A DNA stretch of 64,000 nucleotides from Lentzea cavernae (GCF_014653695.1 NZ_BNAR01000013.1:186001-250000); one strand, 5' to 3'. Counted from the first letter of the stretch, positions 7,786-16,641 are shown. The notes: generated from the letters alone by a model not told the origin. Numbers and translations are program-made.

Positions 7786-8394
7786 TCAGGCCATCACGTC
7801 GAGGCGGTTCATCGCGTGCTCGATCACGCGGACCAGCACCGCCTTGCACGACTCGCGGTCGCGGGCGTCGCACAGCACCAGCGGCACGTTGTCCGCGACG
7901 TCCAGCGCCACGCGCATCTCCTCCGCCGTGTAGGAGTGGCTGCCCTGGAAGCAGTTCACCGCCACGACGAACGGGATGCCCCTGCGCTCGAAGAAGTCGA
8001 TCGCGCCGAAGCCCGCGTCGAGCCTGCGGGTGTCGACCAGGACGACGGCGCCGATCGAGCCGATGGCGAGCTCGTCCCACAGGAACCAGAAGCGGTCCTG
8101 GCCCGGTGTGCCGAACAGGTAGAGCACCAGGTCGGGGTTGATCGTGATGCGGCCGAAGTCCAGGGCCACGGTCGTCGTGGTCTTGCCCTCGACGCCGTAG
8201 AGGTCGTCGATCTCCTCGCCGGCCTCGGTGAGCAGTTCCTCGGTCCGCAGCGGGGTGATCTCGCTGACCGCGCCGACCATCGTGGTCTTGCCGACGCCGA
8301 AACCGCCGGCGACGACGATCTTGACCGACGAGGGGACGAGGAGTTCTTCCTTGCCCTGCCCTGAATCCGGGCGGTCAGATTGCACGGACACCAT
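7786..8394 (-). CDS. cvnD: CvnD-type small GTP/ATP-binding protein of a conservon
   Basis: 202-aa Ras-like G protein, the fourth gene of an actinobacterial conservon. AGGFGVGKTT (about residues 29-38) is the P-loop, LDFGRI and LFGTPGQDRF form the switch II region (DxxG replaced by TPGQ as in this family), and AVNCF replaces the usual NKxD guanine motif. Known conservons such as the S. coelicolor AfsA/CvnA systems resemble eukaryotic GPCR-G-protein modules at the membrane, with CvnD as the nucleotide switch. It starts inside cvnC (20-nt overlap) with GAAGGTG upstream. No cytochrome P450 (cvnE/F) follows. Confidence 0.92.
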   Translation of the reverse strand: MVSVQSDRPDSGQGKEELLVPSSVKIVVAGGFGVGKTTMVGAVSEITPLRTEELLTEAGEEIDDLYGVEGKTTTTVALDFGRITINPDLVLYLFGTPGQDRFWFLWDELAIGSIGAVVLVDTRRLDAGFGAIDFFERRGIPFVVAVNCFQGSHSYTAEEMRVALDVADNVPLVLCDARDRESCKAVLVRVIEHAMNRLDVMA

Positions 8395-8752
8395 CGAGCA
8401 CCTTCTGGAGTAGGTTCATGTCGACCGGGGCCACCGTGGTGGCCGGGCCGCTGGTGATGACGTCACCGCGCTGGATGAGGTCGCTCAGGAGCACCTTCAC
8501 GACGACGAGCGGCGCGTGCAGGTAGGCGGCGACCTCCGCGACGGAAAGCGGTTTCCGGCAGAGTTTGATGATCTCCAGGTGCTCCACCGACAGCGTGCCC
8601 TGGTCCGTTGTCGTGCGCAGCGCCCGGACCTGGGTCGTGACGGTCAGGTCCTCGCCCGCGGGCTTGGGCCTGGTGCGGCCGTTCACCATCGCGTACGGGC
8701 GGACCATGGGGCCCGCCGCCTCGTCGTACCACCAGTCGGAGGAGTTGCTCAT
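8375..8752 (-). CDS. cvnC: CvnC-type DUF742 protein of a conservon
   Basis: 125-aa DUF742 protein. The C-terminal half is a winged-helix-like fold (LEIIKLCRKPLSVAEVAAYLHAPL, then VVKVLLSDLIQRGDV), typical of CvnC proteins; the N-terminus SSDWWYDEAAGPMVRPYA is also typical. The biochemical role is not established beyond membership in the CvnA-D complex. Its ATG overlaps the cvnB stop (ATGA). Confidence 0.9.
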   Translation of the reverse strand: MSNSSDWWYDEAAGPMVRPYAMVNGRTRPKPAGEDLTVTTQVRALRTTTDQGTLSVEHLEIIKLCRKPLSVAEVAAYLHAPLVVVKVLLSDLIQRGDVITSGPATTVAPVDMNLLQKVLDGVRAI

Positions 8753-9216
8753 GACAACCCGAGGGGGTTGGGCATCCTCGGCGACGCCATTGTTCGCGGC
8801 GCCGACGAGAGGTAGGCGCCCACGCGCTTCACGAGCATGTTCATCTCGTAGGCGATCATGCCCATGTCGGCGTCCTCGTCGCCCACCACCGCGAGACAGG
8901 CGCCCTGTCCCGCCGCGGTGACGAACAGGTGGGCGCGTTCCATCTCCACGATGGTCTGGCGGACCTGCCCACCCCCGAAGTGCCTTCCGGTGCCTCGGGC
9001 GAGGCTCTGGAACGCCGACGCCATCGCCGAGAGGTGATCGGAGTCGTCCTTGGAGAGCTCGGGAGAGTGGGCGAGCAGCAGGCCGTCCGCGGAGAGCACC
9101 ACCGCGTGCCGGGCACCGACCACTCTCGAGACGAGGTCCTCCAGCAGCCAGTTGAGCTCGGGGTGCCCGCTGGTCAGGTCGTCCACGGAAATAGCCCTTC
9201 TAGTATTCGTGATCAC
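8749..9216 (-). CDS. cvnB: CvnB-type roadblock/LC7 protein of a conservon
   Basis: 155-aa roadblock/LC7 domain protein, related to bacterial MglB, which acts as a GTPase-activating partner of MglA; by analogy CvnB should act on CvnD. Seen in the sequence: LNWLLEDLVSRVVGARHAVVLSADGLLLAHS (domain start) and VFVTAAGQGACLAVVG-like second half (FVTAAGQGACLAVVGDED). Starts with ATGA overlap with cvnA. Confidence 0.92.
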   Translation of the reverse strand: MITNTRRAISVDDLTSGHPELNWLLEDLVSRVVGARHAVVLSADGLLLAHSPELSKDDSDHLSAMASAFQSLARGTGRHFGGGQVRQTIVEMERAHLFVTAAGQGACLAVVGDEDADMGMIAYEMNMLVKRVGAYLSSAPRTMASPRMPNPLGLS

Positions 9217-11672
9217 GGTTCCACGACGTCGTCGGCCTGGCGGGCGTCACGCGTGCCCCGCTGGAAGGCGGACATTCCGTCGCGGGTGCGTTCCGCCCGT
9301 TCCTCGGGGTTGAACTCGGCGAGTTCGGGCATCGGCCGGAGGTCGTCGTTGGCCAACTGCGGTACGAGGTGCTGCTGCCGCCTCCGGCGCGGCAGCTCGG
9401 GCCGTGCGTTCTGGCGCGTCGTCTGCTCACCTTCCGCCGGGTCGTCGGTCGGCCAGGCGCCTGCCCGGCGGTCTTCCCGGGGCAGCTCGAGCTGCCCGCT
9501 GCTGCTGTCCAGATCCCTTTCCGGGCCTGGGGCCGAGCCGTTTCCCACTGCCCTCCCGGCCCAGAACTCGTCCAGCTGGAAGGTCTCGGTGGGCCTCTCG
9601 GCGGGCAGCGAGTCGTGCGTCAGTTCGCCCTGCATCGGGACGGCGCCCTCGAGTGCCTCCGGCGAACGCGCGGCCTGCTGCATCGTCTGCTGGCGGAACG
9701 TGGGCTTGGGCATCTGCACCGAGTCCGCGGGGTCCACCGCGCCCGCCTCGCCGACGATCAGCTCGGACGGGATCAGGACCAGCGCGATGGTGCCGCCGGA
9801 CGGGCAGTCGCGCAGCTCGACGTGGATGTGGCGGCGCGCGGCCAGCCGGGCGACGACGAACAGGCCGAGGCGGGACTCGCCGCGCAGCCTCATCGCCTCG
9901 AAGTCGGGCGGCGCTTCCAGCATCTTGTTGTGCAGCTCGCGGTCCTCGGGCTTGATGCCGAGACCGTGGTCCTCGATCTCGATGACGAGACCCTGCGGCA
10001 CCTCGCTGCTGTGGATCTCGACCTGCGAGCGCGGCGACGAGAACGACGTCGCGTTGTCGACGAGCTCGGCGATCAGGTGGATGGTGTCCGCGACGGCGGC
10101 GCCGACCAGCGCGACCTCGGGCACCGGGTTCACCTTCACGCGGGCGTACTGCTCGGTCTCCGCGACGGCGGCGCGCACGACGTCGAGCATGCGCACGGGC
10201 TTGCGCCACTGCCGGCCCGGCTGCTCACCGGTCAGGATGATCAGGTTCTCGGCGTTGCGGCGCGCGCGGGTCGCGAGGTGGTCGAGCTGGAAGAACGCGT
10301 CGAGGTGGTCGGGGTTCTCCTCCTCGCGCTCCAGCTTGTCGAGGATCTTGAGCTGGCGGTGCACCAGGCCCTGGTTGCGGCGCGCGATGTCGAGGAAGAC
10401 CCGGTTCACGCCCTCACGGGTCTGCGACTCCTTCACGGCCGCGGCGACGGCGGTGTACTGCGCGGCGTTGAACGCGTCGGCCACCTGCCCGATCTCGTCG
10501 TTGCCGTAGTCGAGCGCGGGGACCTCGGCGGCGACGTCGACGTGCTTGCCTTCGCGCAGGCGCTCGACGATGTCCGGCAGCCGCTCGTGGGCGAGCTTCA
10601 GCGAGTCGCTCTTCAGGTTGATCAGGCGGACGATCAACGCCTTGTTGACCAGGCGGTTCGAGACGCGCACGGCGACGAAGATGCCGGCGATGACCGCGAT
10701 CAGGGCGATGAGGCTGCCGATGAGGACGGTGGTGAACTTCTCCTTGCCGTTCGCCATGGCGATGTTCACGGCGCCCGTGGACTGCTCCTGCACCATCGTG
10801 ACGATCTCCTGCGAGACCGCGCGGGTGGAGTTCTCGAAGTCCGCCAGGGCGACCTGCTGCCCGATGGGCCGGTCGGAGTTCTGCAGCAGGCGGTTCTCGA
10901 ACGTCACGAGCTGCTGGTACGGCGCGCTTCCGGTGAGCTGCTTGAAGTGCTCGCGCACGTCGGGCAGCGAGACGGGCTCGATGACGTTGAGCGTGAAGTG
11001 GTACGCGCCGACGAGGTTGACGTACTCGCGGTGCTCCTCCGGCGTGAACTTGCCCGCCGCGATCGCACCCGCGGCGACCGAGCTGGCCCGCGACATCGCG
11101 TCGGAGGCCTGGAAGGCCTGCAACGCGGTCAGCGCGCCCTGCACGGTCTCGGCGTCGGGGACGATGCGGGCCTGCGTGCCGAACAGCGAGCCACCGGCGT
11201 CGAGCACGCTGTTGTAGTAGCGGTAGACCTCGTCCTTGGACGAGTTGCCCGACTCGAGGCGCTCGCGCTGGTCCGGCAGCTGGTCGAGCAGCCCGTTGAG
11301 CTTGTTGATGCCGTCGACGATCTCCTGCGGCGCCTGGGAGGCGAGCTCCCCGAACGCCGCCTTCATCTTCTCGACGTCCTTGTCGGTGTCCTGCTGCTGC
11401 TTGAGCAACGCCGACGAGCCCGCGCCGCCGCGGCTCAGGCTCGTCATGCTCAGCTCGCGTTCCTTCTGCAGCGACGCGAACGACTGGACCGCGGGGATCG
11501 ACGCGTCCCGCGCGCCGGAGGCGACCAGCTGGAGGTAGAGACCCTCGAACACCGTGTAGGACGAGAACAGCGCCCACATGGCCAGAAGGACGACGCTGGG
11601 AACCACCACGACACCAGTGAGCCGAGAACGAATTGTCTTGTAATTCGTCTCAGGCACGTTCTTCAGCTTCAC
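9213..11672 (-). CDS. cvnA: CvnA-type sensor histidine-kinase-like protein of a conservon
   Basis: 819-aa membrane sensor. Order of parts: N-terminal membrane helix (LTGVVVVPSVVLLAMWALF), extracytoplasmic nitrate/nitrite-sensing-type region of about 280 residues, second helix (TTVLIGSLIALIAVIAGIFVAVRV), HAMP-like linker, then an ATPase domain with LIAELVDNATSFSSP (N box) and IEDHGLGIK (G1 box). The C-terminal 170 residues are Pro/Arg/Glu-rich and probably disordered. No conventional phosphorylated-His box was seen, as expected for CvnA. I start at GTG 11672 rather than the upstream GTG at 11714, because the promoter at 11706-11734 would place the transcription start downstream of 11714 and GGAG precedes 11672. 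Confidence 0.9.
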   Translation of the reverse strand: MKLKNVPETNYKTIRSRLTGVVVVPSVVLLAMWALFSSYTVFEGLYLQLVASGARDASIPAVQSFASLQKERELSMTSLSRGGAGSSALLKQQQDTDKDVEKMKAAFGELASQAPQEIVDGINKLNGLLDQLPDQRERLESGNSSKDEVYRYYNSVLDAGGSLFGTQARIVPDAETVQGALTALQAFQASDAMSRASSVAAGAIAAGKFTPEEHREYVNLVGAYHFTLNVIEPVSLPDVREHFKQLTGSAPYQQLVTFENRLLQNSDRPIGQQVALADFENSTRAVSQEIVTMVQEQSTGAVNIAMANGKEKFTTVLIGSLIALIAVIAGIFVAVRVSNRLVNKALIVRLINLKSDSLKLAHERLPDIVERLREGKHVDVAAEVPALDYGNDEIGQVADAFNAAQYTAVAAAVKESQTREGVNRVFLDIARRNQGLVHRQLKILDKLEREEENPDHLDAFFQLDHLATRARRNAENLIILTGEQPGRQWRKPVRMLDVVRAAVAETEQYARVKVNPVPEVALVGAAVADTIHLIAELVDNATSFSSPRSQVEIHSSEVPQGLVIEIEDHGLGIKPEDRELHNKMLEAPPDFEAMRLRGESRLGLFVVARLAARRHIHVELRDCPSGGTIALVLIPSELIVGEAGAVDPADSVQMPKPTFRQQTMQQAARSPEALEGAVPMQGELTHDSLPAERPTETFQLDEFWAGRAVGNGSAPGPERDLDSSSGQLELPREDRRAGAWPTDDPAEGEQTTRQNARPELPRRRRQQHLVPQLANDDLRPMPELAEFNPEERAERTRDGMSAFQRGTRDARQADDVVEP

Positions 11673-11705
11673 AACGCTCCACGACCACCCGAATTGGCGA
11701 CGGAA

Positions 11706-11734
11706 AGATAGCACTACAAGATCAACACTATCAA
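11706..11734 (-). promoter_or_regulatory. Sigma-70-type promoter of the cvn operon
   Basis: On the minus strand TTGATA (11734-11729), a 17-nt spacer and CTATCT (11711-11706). Expected transcript start is near 11699, giving a leader of about 27 nt before GTG 11672. A short inverted pair AGATCA / TGATCT overlaps the region (about 11719-11746) and could bind a regulator. Confidence 0.6.
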
Positions 11735-12293
11735 CAGCGATGATCTTGAGGGGGTGAGAGCAGAGTACTCAGTCAGATGCGCAGCGCAACACCCCCTATC
11801 CGAGTTCACTCTCCGCGTTGTCACGGAGGAACGCGCTCTCGCAGGTCGGGCGCGTCTCCCGTGACCGAGCGGGCGAATGGGCGGCGAGCTGGACTTTCGC
11901 GAACTGAACAGTGGAAACGCTCGCTATTGACCGCGAACTTGACACGAGTGTGCGGCATCTCTATGCGAGAACGGAGCGCGACCGGGCGTCGCTTTCCGTC
12001 ACCAGCGCTTATCGCGGAATTCGCATGACTCACCGTGATCAGGAGTCATTCCCCGGTCATGATCTTCGTTACCCGCCTCCCGCCGACGTCGAGAGCGTGG
12101 CAATTCCGCTGGTCACCGCCATCACGCCCACTCCGATCGCGATCCGCGGAACCGCACTGGAGCGCCGGCCGCGCCCCCTGTGGCCCGCACCACAGCGCTG
12201 CAAACGTTCCAGATCGGTTCTGGTGACGGTCCGCGCGATTTCTGTCTGATTTCTGCCCGCACCCCCGCCAATGCCCGGACGGCGCCGCCGGAA
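11735..12293. other. Long intergenic region between cvn operon and the 12294 gene
   Basis: About 560 bp without a supported gene. On the plus strand TTGACA (11939-11944), a 17-nt spacer and TATGCG (11962-11967) look like a promoter. Downstream an ATG at 12025 opens a 74-codon frame ending at 12249 with only a weak GGAA site; its peptide has no recognisable domain and strongly basic C-terminus, so I do not call it. The stretch may encode a small RNA or small protein. Nothing else was recognised. Confidence 0.35.
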
Positions 12294-13265
12294 TCAAAAG
12301 GCTTTCGCACGGCGTTCCTCGCGCGCCTGTTCGATGCGTTCTTCCAGCTCCGCGAACCACTGCCGGCCCTGCGCACCGCAGTTGTCGCGGATCTCGTGCT
12401 TGAGCTCGGACGTGTTGGCGTTCAGGTCGCGGACCATGCCCAGCCCCTGGTCGACCTGTGACCGCAGCTCGCCGTGCGACCGCTCCAGGTGCGTCGCGGC
12501 GGCCCGCATCTCGGCGCGGGCGCGCTGGCTCGCGACCAGGTGGCGCGGTGCGATTCGCGCCCGGCGGACCAGGAAGGACATCGTGCGCAGCGACGTTTGC
12601 GCGGAGTCGTAGGCGAGATGCGCGGTGTCGGCGCATTGGTAGGACTCGCGGTGGAATATGCGCAACGAATGGAATTCCACGTCGGAACGCGCGGGATCAC
12701 GGGCCTGGAGCTTCACCAGGCGCGCCTGCACCTGCTCGGCCTGGCGGCGCACTCGGGCGTTCTCGGCACGCACGCGCTTCAGCGCGTGGTCGGCCTGGAC
12801 GGCGGCCTCGCGCACCTCCTCGACGGTGACGCGGCGGGCACGGCGGTCCCACAGCGACAGCACGACGAGCACGGCCAGGCCGACCAGCGCGGAGCCTCCG
12901 AAGAACGGCACGAGGTCCTGGACCACGTGCTCACCCGCGGCGGACGGCGCCTTCTTGAGAAAGGCGAAGGTGTTGACGGCGGCGAGCAGCACCACGCCGT
13001 TCACGAACAGGCCCCGCCAGCGCTTCAGCGGCGGAGCCCCGCGCACCCGGCCGTCCCGCTTCAGCGCGGACCGGACCAGCAGCGTGCTCAGCGGCACGGA
13101 GATCGCGGCGCCCCAGAGCCACTCGTGCAGGTACGGCTGGTGTTCCGGCACGGCGTCGACGTAGATGCGGGCCGCCATCGCGGGCGAGATCAGCAGGATC
13201 GCGAACGGCATCACCAGGAAGACGGCGAGGAGGCCGAGCGCGCAGCCGCGGTTGTCGCGGCTCAC
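12294..13265 (-). CDS. Membrane protein with coiled-coil cytoplasmic tail, function unknown
   Basis: 323 aa, not recognised. About four membrane segments occupy the first 140 residues (LGLLAVFLVMPFAILLISP; WLWGAAISVPLSTLLV; LFVNGVVLLAAVNTFAFL; GSALVGLAVLVVLSLW), followed by a basic boundary WDRRARR and a long helical, Arg/Ala/Glu-rich tail with heptad-like stretches (about 142-190 and 260-320). GTG 13265 overlaps the upstream stop by 4 nt (GTGA), so it is coupled to the helical protein before it. Only 48 nt separate that partner from the alcohol dehydrogenase gene upstream, so both may be the tail of the same operon. The pair could form a membrane scaffold; that is an inference. Confidence 0.65.
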   Translation of the reverse strand: MSRDNRGCALGLLAVFLVMPFAILLISPAMAARIYVDAVPEHQPYLHEWLWGAAISVPLSTLLVRSALKRDGRVRGAPPLKRWRGLFVNGVVLLAAVNTFAFLKKAPSAAGEHVVQDLVPFFGGSALVGLAVLVVLSLWDRRARRVTVEEVREAAVQADHALKRVRAENARVRRQAEQVQARLVKLQARDPARSDVEFHSLRIFHRESYQCADTAHLAYDSAQTSLRTMSFLVRRARIAPRHLVASQRARAEMRAAATHLERSHGELRSQVDQGLGMVRDLNANTSELKHEIRDNCGAQGRQWFAELEERIEQAREERRAKAF

Positions 13266-13753
13266 CGGCGGCGGCGCGGCTTGCGGGCCGGCGCGAGCGC
13301 GGCGGCGCCGGATCCGTTGAGCACCTTGTCGATGACGTCCGCGACGCCTCCGGTGAGGTCGGAGTGGTGCTGCACGAGCATCGTGGTGAAGTGCTGCGTC
13401 AGGTCGATGTAGGCACGGCGTTCGGCCAGTTCGATGCCCGGCTTCACGGTCGCGCGCTGCATGTTGACCATGCACTGCCGCAACGCCGCCGCGCTCCTGT
13501 CGGCCCTGCCGAGCTCCTTCTGCATGCTGCGCAACGTGGAGGTGGACTCCCGGCGGCGCTGGTCCAGCACCGCCAGCTTGACCTCCTTGTCGTCCACCGC
13601 CTTCGCCTCGCTGATCCGGCGGATCTCGGTGGCCAGCGCGTACGTCTCGGCGACGCACCGGCCCGCGTCGCCGAGCGGTTTCAGCTGCTCGGCGACACGG
13701 GACAGCGCGTCGGTGAAACCGACATGGCTGCCCTCGACAGTGACCAGGCCCAT
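13262..13753 (-). CDS. Helical protein of unknown function, partner of the 12294 membrane protein
   Basis: 163 aa, no recognised domain. Predicted almost entirely alpha-helical (FTDALSRVAEQLKPLGDAGRC, EIRRISEAKAVDDKEVKLAVLD, STLRSMQKELGRADRSAAAL), with a basic C-terminal tail KPRRRR. No signal peptide or membrane segment. Overlaps the following membrane-protein gene by 4 nt, which suggests the two products interact. Start ATG 13753 has GGAGG but at an unusually long distance of about 15 nt. Confidence 0.6.
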   Translation of the reverse strand: MGLVTVEGSHVGFTDALSRVAEQLKPLGDAGRCVAETYALATEIRRISEAKAVDDKEVKLAVLDQRRRESTSTLRSMQKELGRADRSAAALRQCMVNMQRATVKPGIELAERRAYIDLTQHFTTMLVQHHSDLTGGVADVIDKVLNGSGAAALAPARKPRRRR

Positions 13754-13801
13754 GGACCGTTCATCACGCCTCCGGGCCGGAGCGTTACAGCCCGAACGAA
13801 C

Positions 13802-14830
13802 TCATTGCGGTGTGAGGATGGCGCGGCCGCGCACCCGTCCGGCGTCGAGGTCGTCGATCGCGTCCTGGAACCTCTCCAGCGGGTACTTCTGGGTGTGCAG
13901 CGTGACCTTCCCCTGCGCCGCCAGCACCATGAGCTCGCAGAGGTCGTTGTAGGAGCCGACGAGGTTGCCGATCAGGTTGATCTCGGTGGAGATGATGTCG
14001 ATCGTGGGCACGTCGATGTTCTCGCCGTAGCCGACGACGTGGTAGTCGCCCGCACGCCGCAGCATCGCGACGCCGTCGCGCGTCGCACCGCCCTCGCCGA
14101 CGAAGTCGATGACCGTCTCGGCGCCGTTCCCGCCGGTGAGGTCGAGGACCGCGGAGACGTGCGAGCCGTCCGCGACGACGCCGTGGTCGGCTCCGATCGT
14201 CTCGGCGAGCTTGACCGCGTCCTGGTTGCGGTCGAGGACGACGATCTCGGCCGCTGTCAACGCTTTGAGCACCTGCACGCCGATGTGCCCGAGGCCGCCC
14301 GCGCCGATCACCACGCACCGGTCCCCCGGCCGCAGCCTGCGCGCCGCCTTGGCCGCCGCGTGGTACGCCGTGAGACCCGCGTCGGCCAGGGCCGCCACGT
14401 CGGAGGGCTCCAGGGCGTTGTCGATCTTCACGACGCTGCGGGCGGACGTCTTCAGGTACTCCGCGTAGCCGCCGGCGGTGTCGATGCCGGGGAACTGCGA
14501 GGCGGCGCAGTGCACGTCGTCACCGCTGCGGCAGGCCCGGCACAGGCCGCACGTGATCAGCGGGTGCACGATCACCTTGTCGCCCACCGCGACGTTCGAG
14601 ACGGCCGGGCCGACCGCGTGCACCCAGCCGGCGTTCTCGTGGCCGATCGTGTACGGCAGCGCCACGCCGGACTTCTCCGCCCACTGCCCTTCGAGGATGT
14701 GCAGGTCCGTGCGGCACACGCCGGCGCCGCCGATGCGCACCACGACGTCGAACGGTCCGGTCGCCGTGGGCTCCTCGACCTCGGTGAGCTCCAAGGGCTT
14801 GTGGTAGCCGACCACCTGAACGGCCTTCAT
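13802..14830 (-). CDS. Zinc-dependent alcohol dehydrogenase, NAD(P)+-dependent
   Basis: 342-aa medium-chain dehydrogenase/reductase. Catalytic zinc ligands are in GAGVCRTDLH and TIGHENAGWV, the structural zinc is held by CGLCRACRSGDDVHC, and the cofactor site is VVIGAGGLGHIGVQVL. Closely similar enzymes are encoded at the end of actinobacterial propane/phenol/acetone monooxygenase operons, where they oxidise the alcohol formed. Its ATG overlaps the DUF59 stop (ATGA), so it is the third gene of the amidohydrolase-DUF59-ADH operon. The monooxygenase that would make its substrate is not in this window. Confidence 0.88.
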   Translation of the reverse strand: MKAVQVVGYHKPLELTEVEEPTATGPFDVVVRIGGAGVCRTDLHILEGQWAEKSGVALPYTIGHENAGWVHAVGPAVSNVAVGDKVIVHPLITCGLCRACRSGDDVHCAASQFPGIDTAGGYAEYLKTSARSVVKIDNALEPSDVAALADAGLTAYHAAAKAARRLRPGDRCVVIGAGGLGHIGVQVLKALTAAEIVVLDRNQDAVKLAETIGADHGVVADGSHVSAVLDLTGGNGAETVIDFVGEGGATRDGVAMLRRAGDYHVVGYGENIDVPTIDIISTEINLIGNLVGSYNDLCELMVLAAQGKVTLHTQKYPLERFQDAIDDLDAGRVRGRAILTPQ

Positions 14831-15483
14831 GCCGTCTCCTCCAATGCGTAACGGGTGCGCAGCAGACCGCGGCAGAAGTGCGCGTTGCCCTCGATGGAAA
14901 TGCCGACCGACCTCGCGAACCGCAGCCGCAGCGGCAGTTCGCCCGGCGGCAGCGGTGCGCCGATGTCGTCGACGAGGACCGGCGCGTCCGGCGCGGTGTC
15001 GAAGCCGAGGGCGGAACGCCTGCGCCGCAACGCCTCGCTCGCCCTGGTGGCGGGGAGGTCCTGCAACGTCAACGACCTCAGGCGTTCCAGCGGCACCTCG
15101 CGCACGGCCCGTTCCATCGCCGCCGCGTGAGCCTTGCGCTGGAACGTCAACCGCAGCTCTTCCAGTTCCCGCGACGCCTCCTCGCCGTACGTGCCGACGA
15201 ACCCGGCGTCGGCGGCGATGCCGCGGTTGATCACGTCCGAGTCGTGGTGGTCGTCCAGCACGACGACCACGTGCGGCGCCAGGTCGCGCAGCGCGTCCTT
15301 CGAGTCCGATGCCATGAGGTACGCGAAGTTCGGCGAGCAGAACGCGGTGGGGAGTCGCAAGTGGACTGTCAGCACGCCGCCGTCCAGCTCGACCGAGCGC
15401 ACGAAACCGAGCGTCGTGATCGGCTCGTCCAGCTCGGGGTCCATGACCTCGTCGAGCGCCTCGAACACCGCCGTCTCGATCAT
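14827..15483 (-). CDS. DUF59/MIP18-type iron-sulfur assembly-like protein
   Basis: 218 aa. The first 95 residues are a DUF59 (MIP18/PaaD) domain: VFEALDEVMDPELDEPITTLGFVRSVEL and the cysteine-containing LPTAFCSPNFAYLM. The remaining part (RKAHAAAMERAVREVPLERLRSL ...) resembles the long C-terminal extension seen in members that accompany soluble diiron monooxygenases (mimF/prm-linked). Likely role: metallocentre maturation for the oxygenase system, inferred from family and neighbours. 4-bp overlaps on both sides tie it to the amidohydrolase and the dehydrogenase. Confidence 0.8.
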   Translation of the reverse strand: MIETAVFEALDEVMDPELDEPITTLGFVRSVELDGGVLTVHLRLPTAFCSPNFAYLMASDSKDALRDLAPHVVVVLDDHHDSDVINRGIAADAGFVGTYGEEASRELEELRLTFQRKAHAAAMERAVREVPLERLRSLTLQDLPATRASEALRRRRSALGFDTAPDAPVLVDDIGAPLPPGELPLRLRFARSVGISIEGNAHFCRGLLRTRYALEETA

Positions 15484-16493
15484 GCGACCGACACCGCCTC
15501 CTGCTCGACCGGGGCGACGTCCAGACCCTCGGGAACCGGGATGTCGTACATCTTCGCGGCGTTCAGGCCGAGGATCTTCTTCTTCTGGGCCACGGTGAGC
15601 GGCGCGTACTCGGTCATGTCCTCGGGGATCTGGAAGTCCACGAACCGCTCGACCAGCCAGCGCGGCGTCCACAGCGCGTAGTCGCTGGAGAACTGGATCC
15701 TGTCCTCGTTCAGCCAGTACAGCAGCTCGCCGATGATCTGGGCGAAGTACCGCGGCCGGGTGTGGATGAACGGCATCGCGACCGCGAGACCGGCGTGCAC
15801 GTTCGGTTCCTGCGTGGCGATCCAGCAGAAGTCCTCCAGGCGCGGCAGCCCGCAGTGCTCGACCACGAAGTTCAGCTCGGGGAAGTCGGTCGCCGCGTGG
15901 TCGACGTCGGCCACCTCGAACGCGTCGCGGTCGAGCGGCCTGATCGTCGGCCCCTTGTGCACGTGGATGTTGCGGATGCCCAGTTCCTGCGCGGTCTCCA
16001 GGTACTTGTAGCTCCACGGGTCGTCGAGCCGGTAGCCGCGCGAGTCGCCGTACCACTCGGCGGTGTAGAGCTTCACGCCCTTGAGCCCGAACCGCTCCGC
16101 GTCGCGCTTGAGCTCGTCGAGGCCCTTCTGCTCGCGGCGCGGGTCCCAGCAGTGGTTGTAGGTGAGTTTGTCCGGGTGCTTCGAGGTGAGCGCCCACGCC
16201 TCCTCGGTCTGCCCGAACCCGTTGTTGTAGAAGGCGCCCAGGTGAGCGGGCTGGAAGATGGCGTGGTCCACGTACCCGTCGTCGAAGAGGTCCTTCATCA
16301 GGCGGTCGCCGCCCTGGTACAGGTACTCCTCGTACGGCCACACCTCCGACTCGGGCGAGAGGTTGCGGTGGTAGTCGTAGAAGCAGTCGATGAACTGCTT
16401 GCCGTGGATGTTGCGCTGGTTCTCCGGGCGGGCGTCCCAGAGAGCGACGTGCGCGTCGACGATGAAGTAGGTCTCGCCGTCCTTCGAGTACAT
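15480..16493 (-). CDS. Amidohydrolase-family metal enzyme (propane-monooxygenase-operon type)
   Basis: 337-aa amidohydrolase-2 TIM barrel, related to ACMSD. FIVDAHVALWD carries the first metal-site segment (HxH of the family is here HVA, so the usual HxH is incomplete), NIHVHKGPTI supplies strand-four/five histidines, FVVEHCGLPR and FSSDYALWTPRW the later His and Asp ligands. Homologues are regular accessory members of actinobacterial propane/methyl-ketone/phenol monooxygenase operons, where their function is not settled. First gene of the minus-strand operon; its promoter and a palindromic operator lie in 16494-16641. Confidence 0.82.
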   Translation of the reverse strand: MYSKDGETYFIVDAHVALWDARPENQRNIHGKQFIDCFYDYHRNLSPESEVWPYEEYLYQGGDRLMKDLFDDGYVDHAIFQPAHLGAFYNNGFGQTEEAWALTSKHPDKLTYNHCWDPRREQKGLDELKRDAERFGLKGVKLYTAEWYGDSRGYRLDDPWSYKYLETAQELGIRNIHVHKGPTIRPLDRDAFEVADVDHAATDFPELNFVVEHCGLPRLEDFCWIATQEPNVHAGLAVAMPFIHTRPRYFAQIIGELLYWLNEDRIQFSSDYALWTPRWLVERFVDFQIPEDMTEYAPLTVAQKKKILGLNAAKMYDIPVPEGLDVAPVEQEAVSVA

Positions 16494-16557
16494 GGCCGCC
16501 TCCTGTGGTGGTGGGGACGACCGTAGGAAGATCGGCGCAGCTCAGGGACCCGTCCGG

Positions 16558-16574
16558 TGTCTCACTTTGAGACA
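16558..16574. promoter_or_regulatory. Palindromic operator TGTCTCA-CTT-TGAGACA
   Basis: Perfect 7-bp inverted repeat with a 3-bp centre, in the 148-bp divergent region between the amidohydrolase operon and the AcoR-type activator. Position and symmetry make it the probable binding site of the activator encoded at 16642, whose C-terminal Fis-like helix-turn-helix would bind as a dimer. Confidence 0.6.
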
Positions 16575-16641
16575 GCGCGCCACACGCCGAGCGCACGTTC
16601 CCGTCGTACGCTGAGCTGGAACGCGCGACGAGGAGGTCGAC

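Noticed and set aside
12025-12249. 74-codon plus-strand frame
   Set aside because: Weak ribosome site, no domain and Arg/Pro-rich end; kept only as part of the intergenic note.
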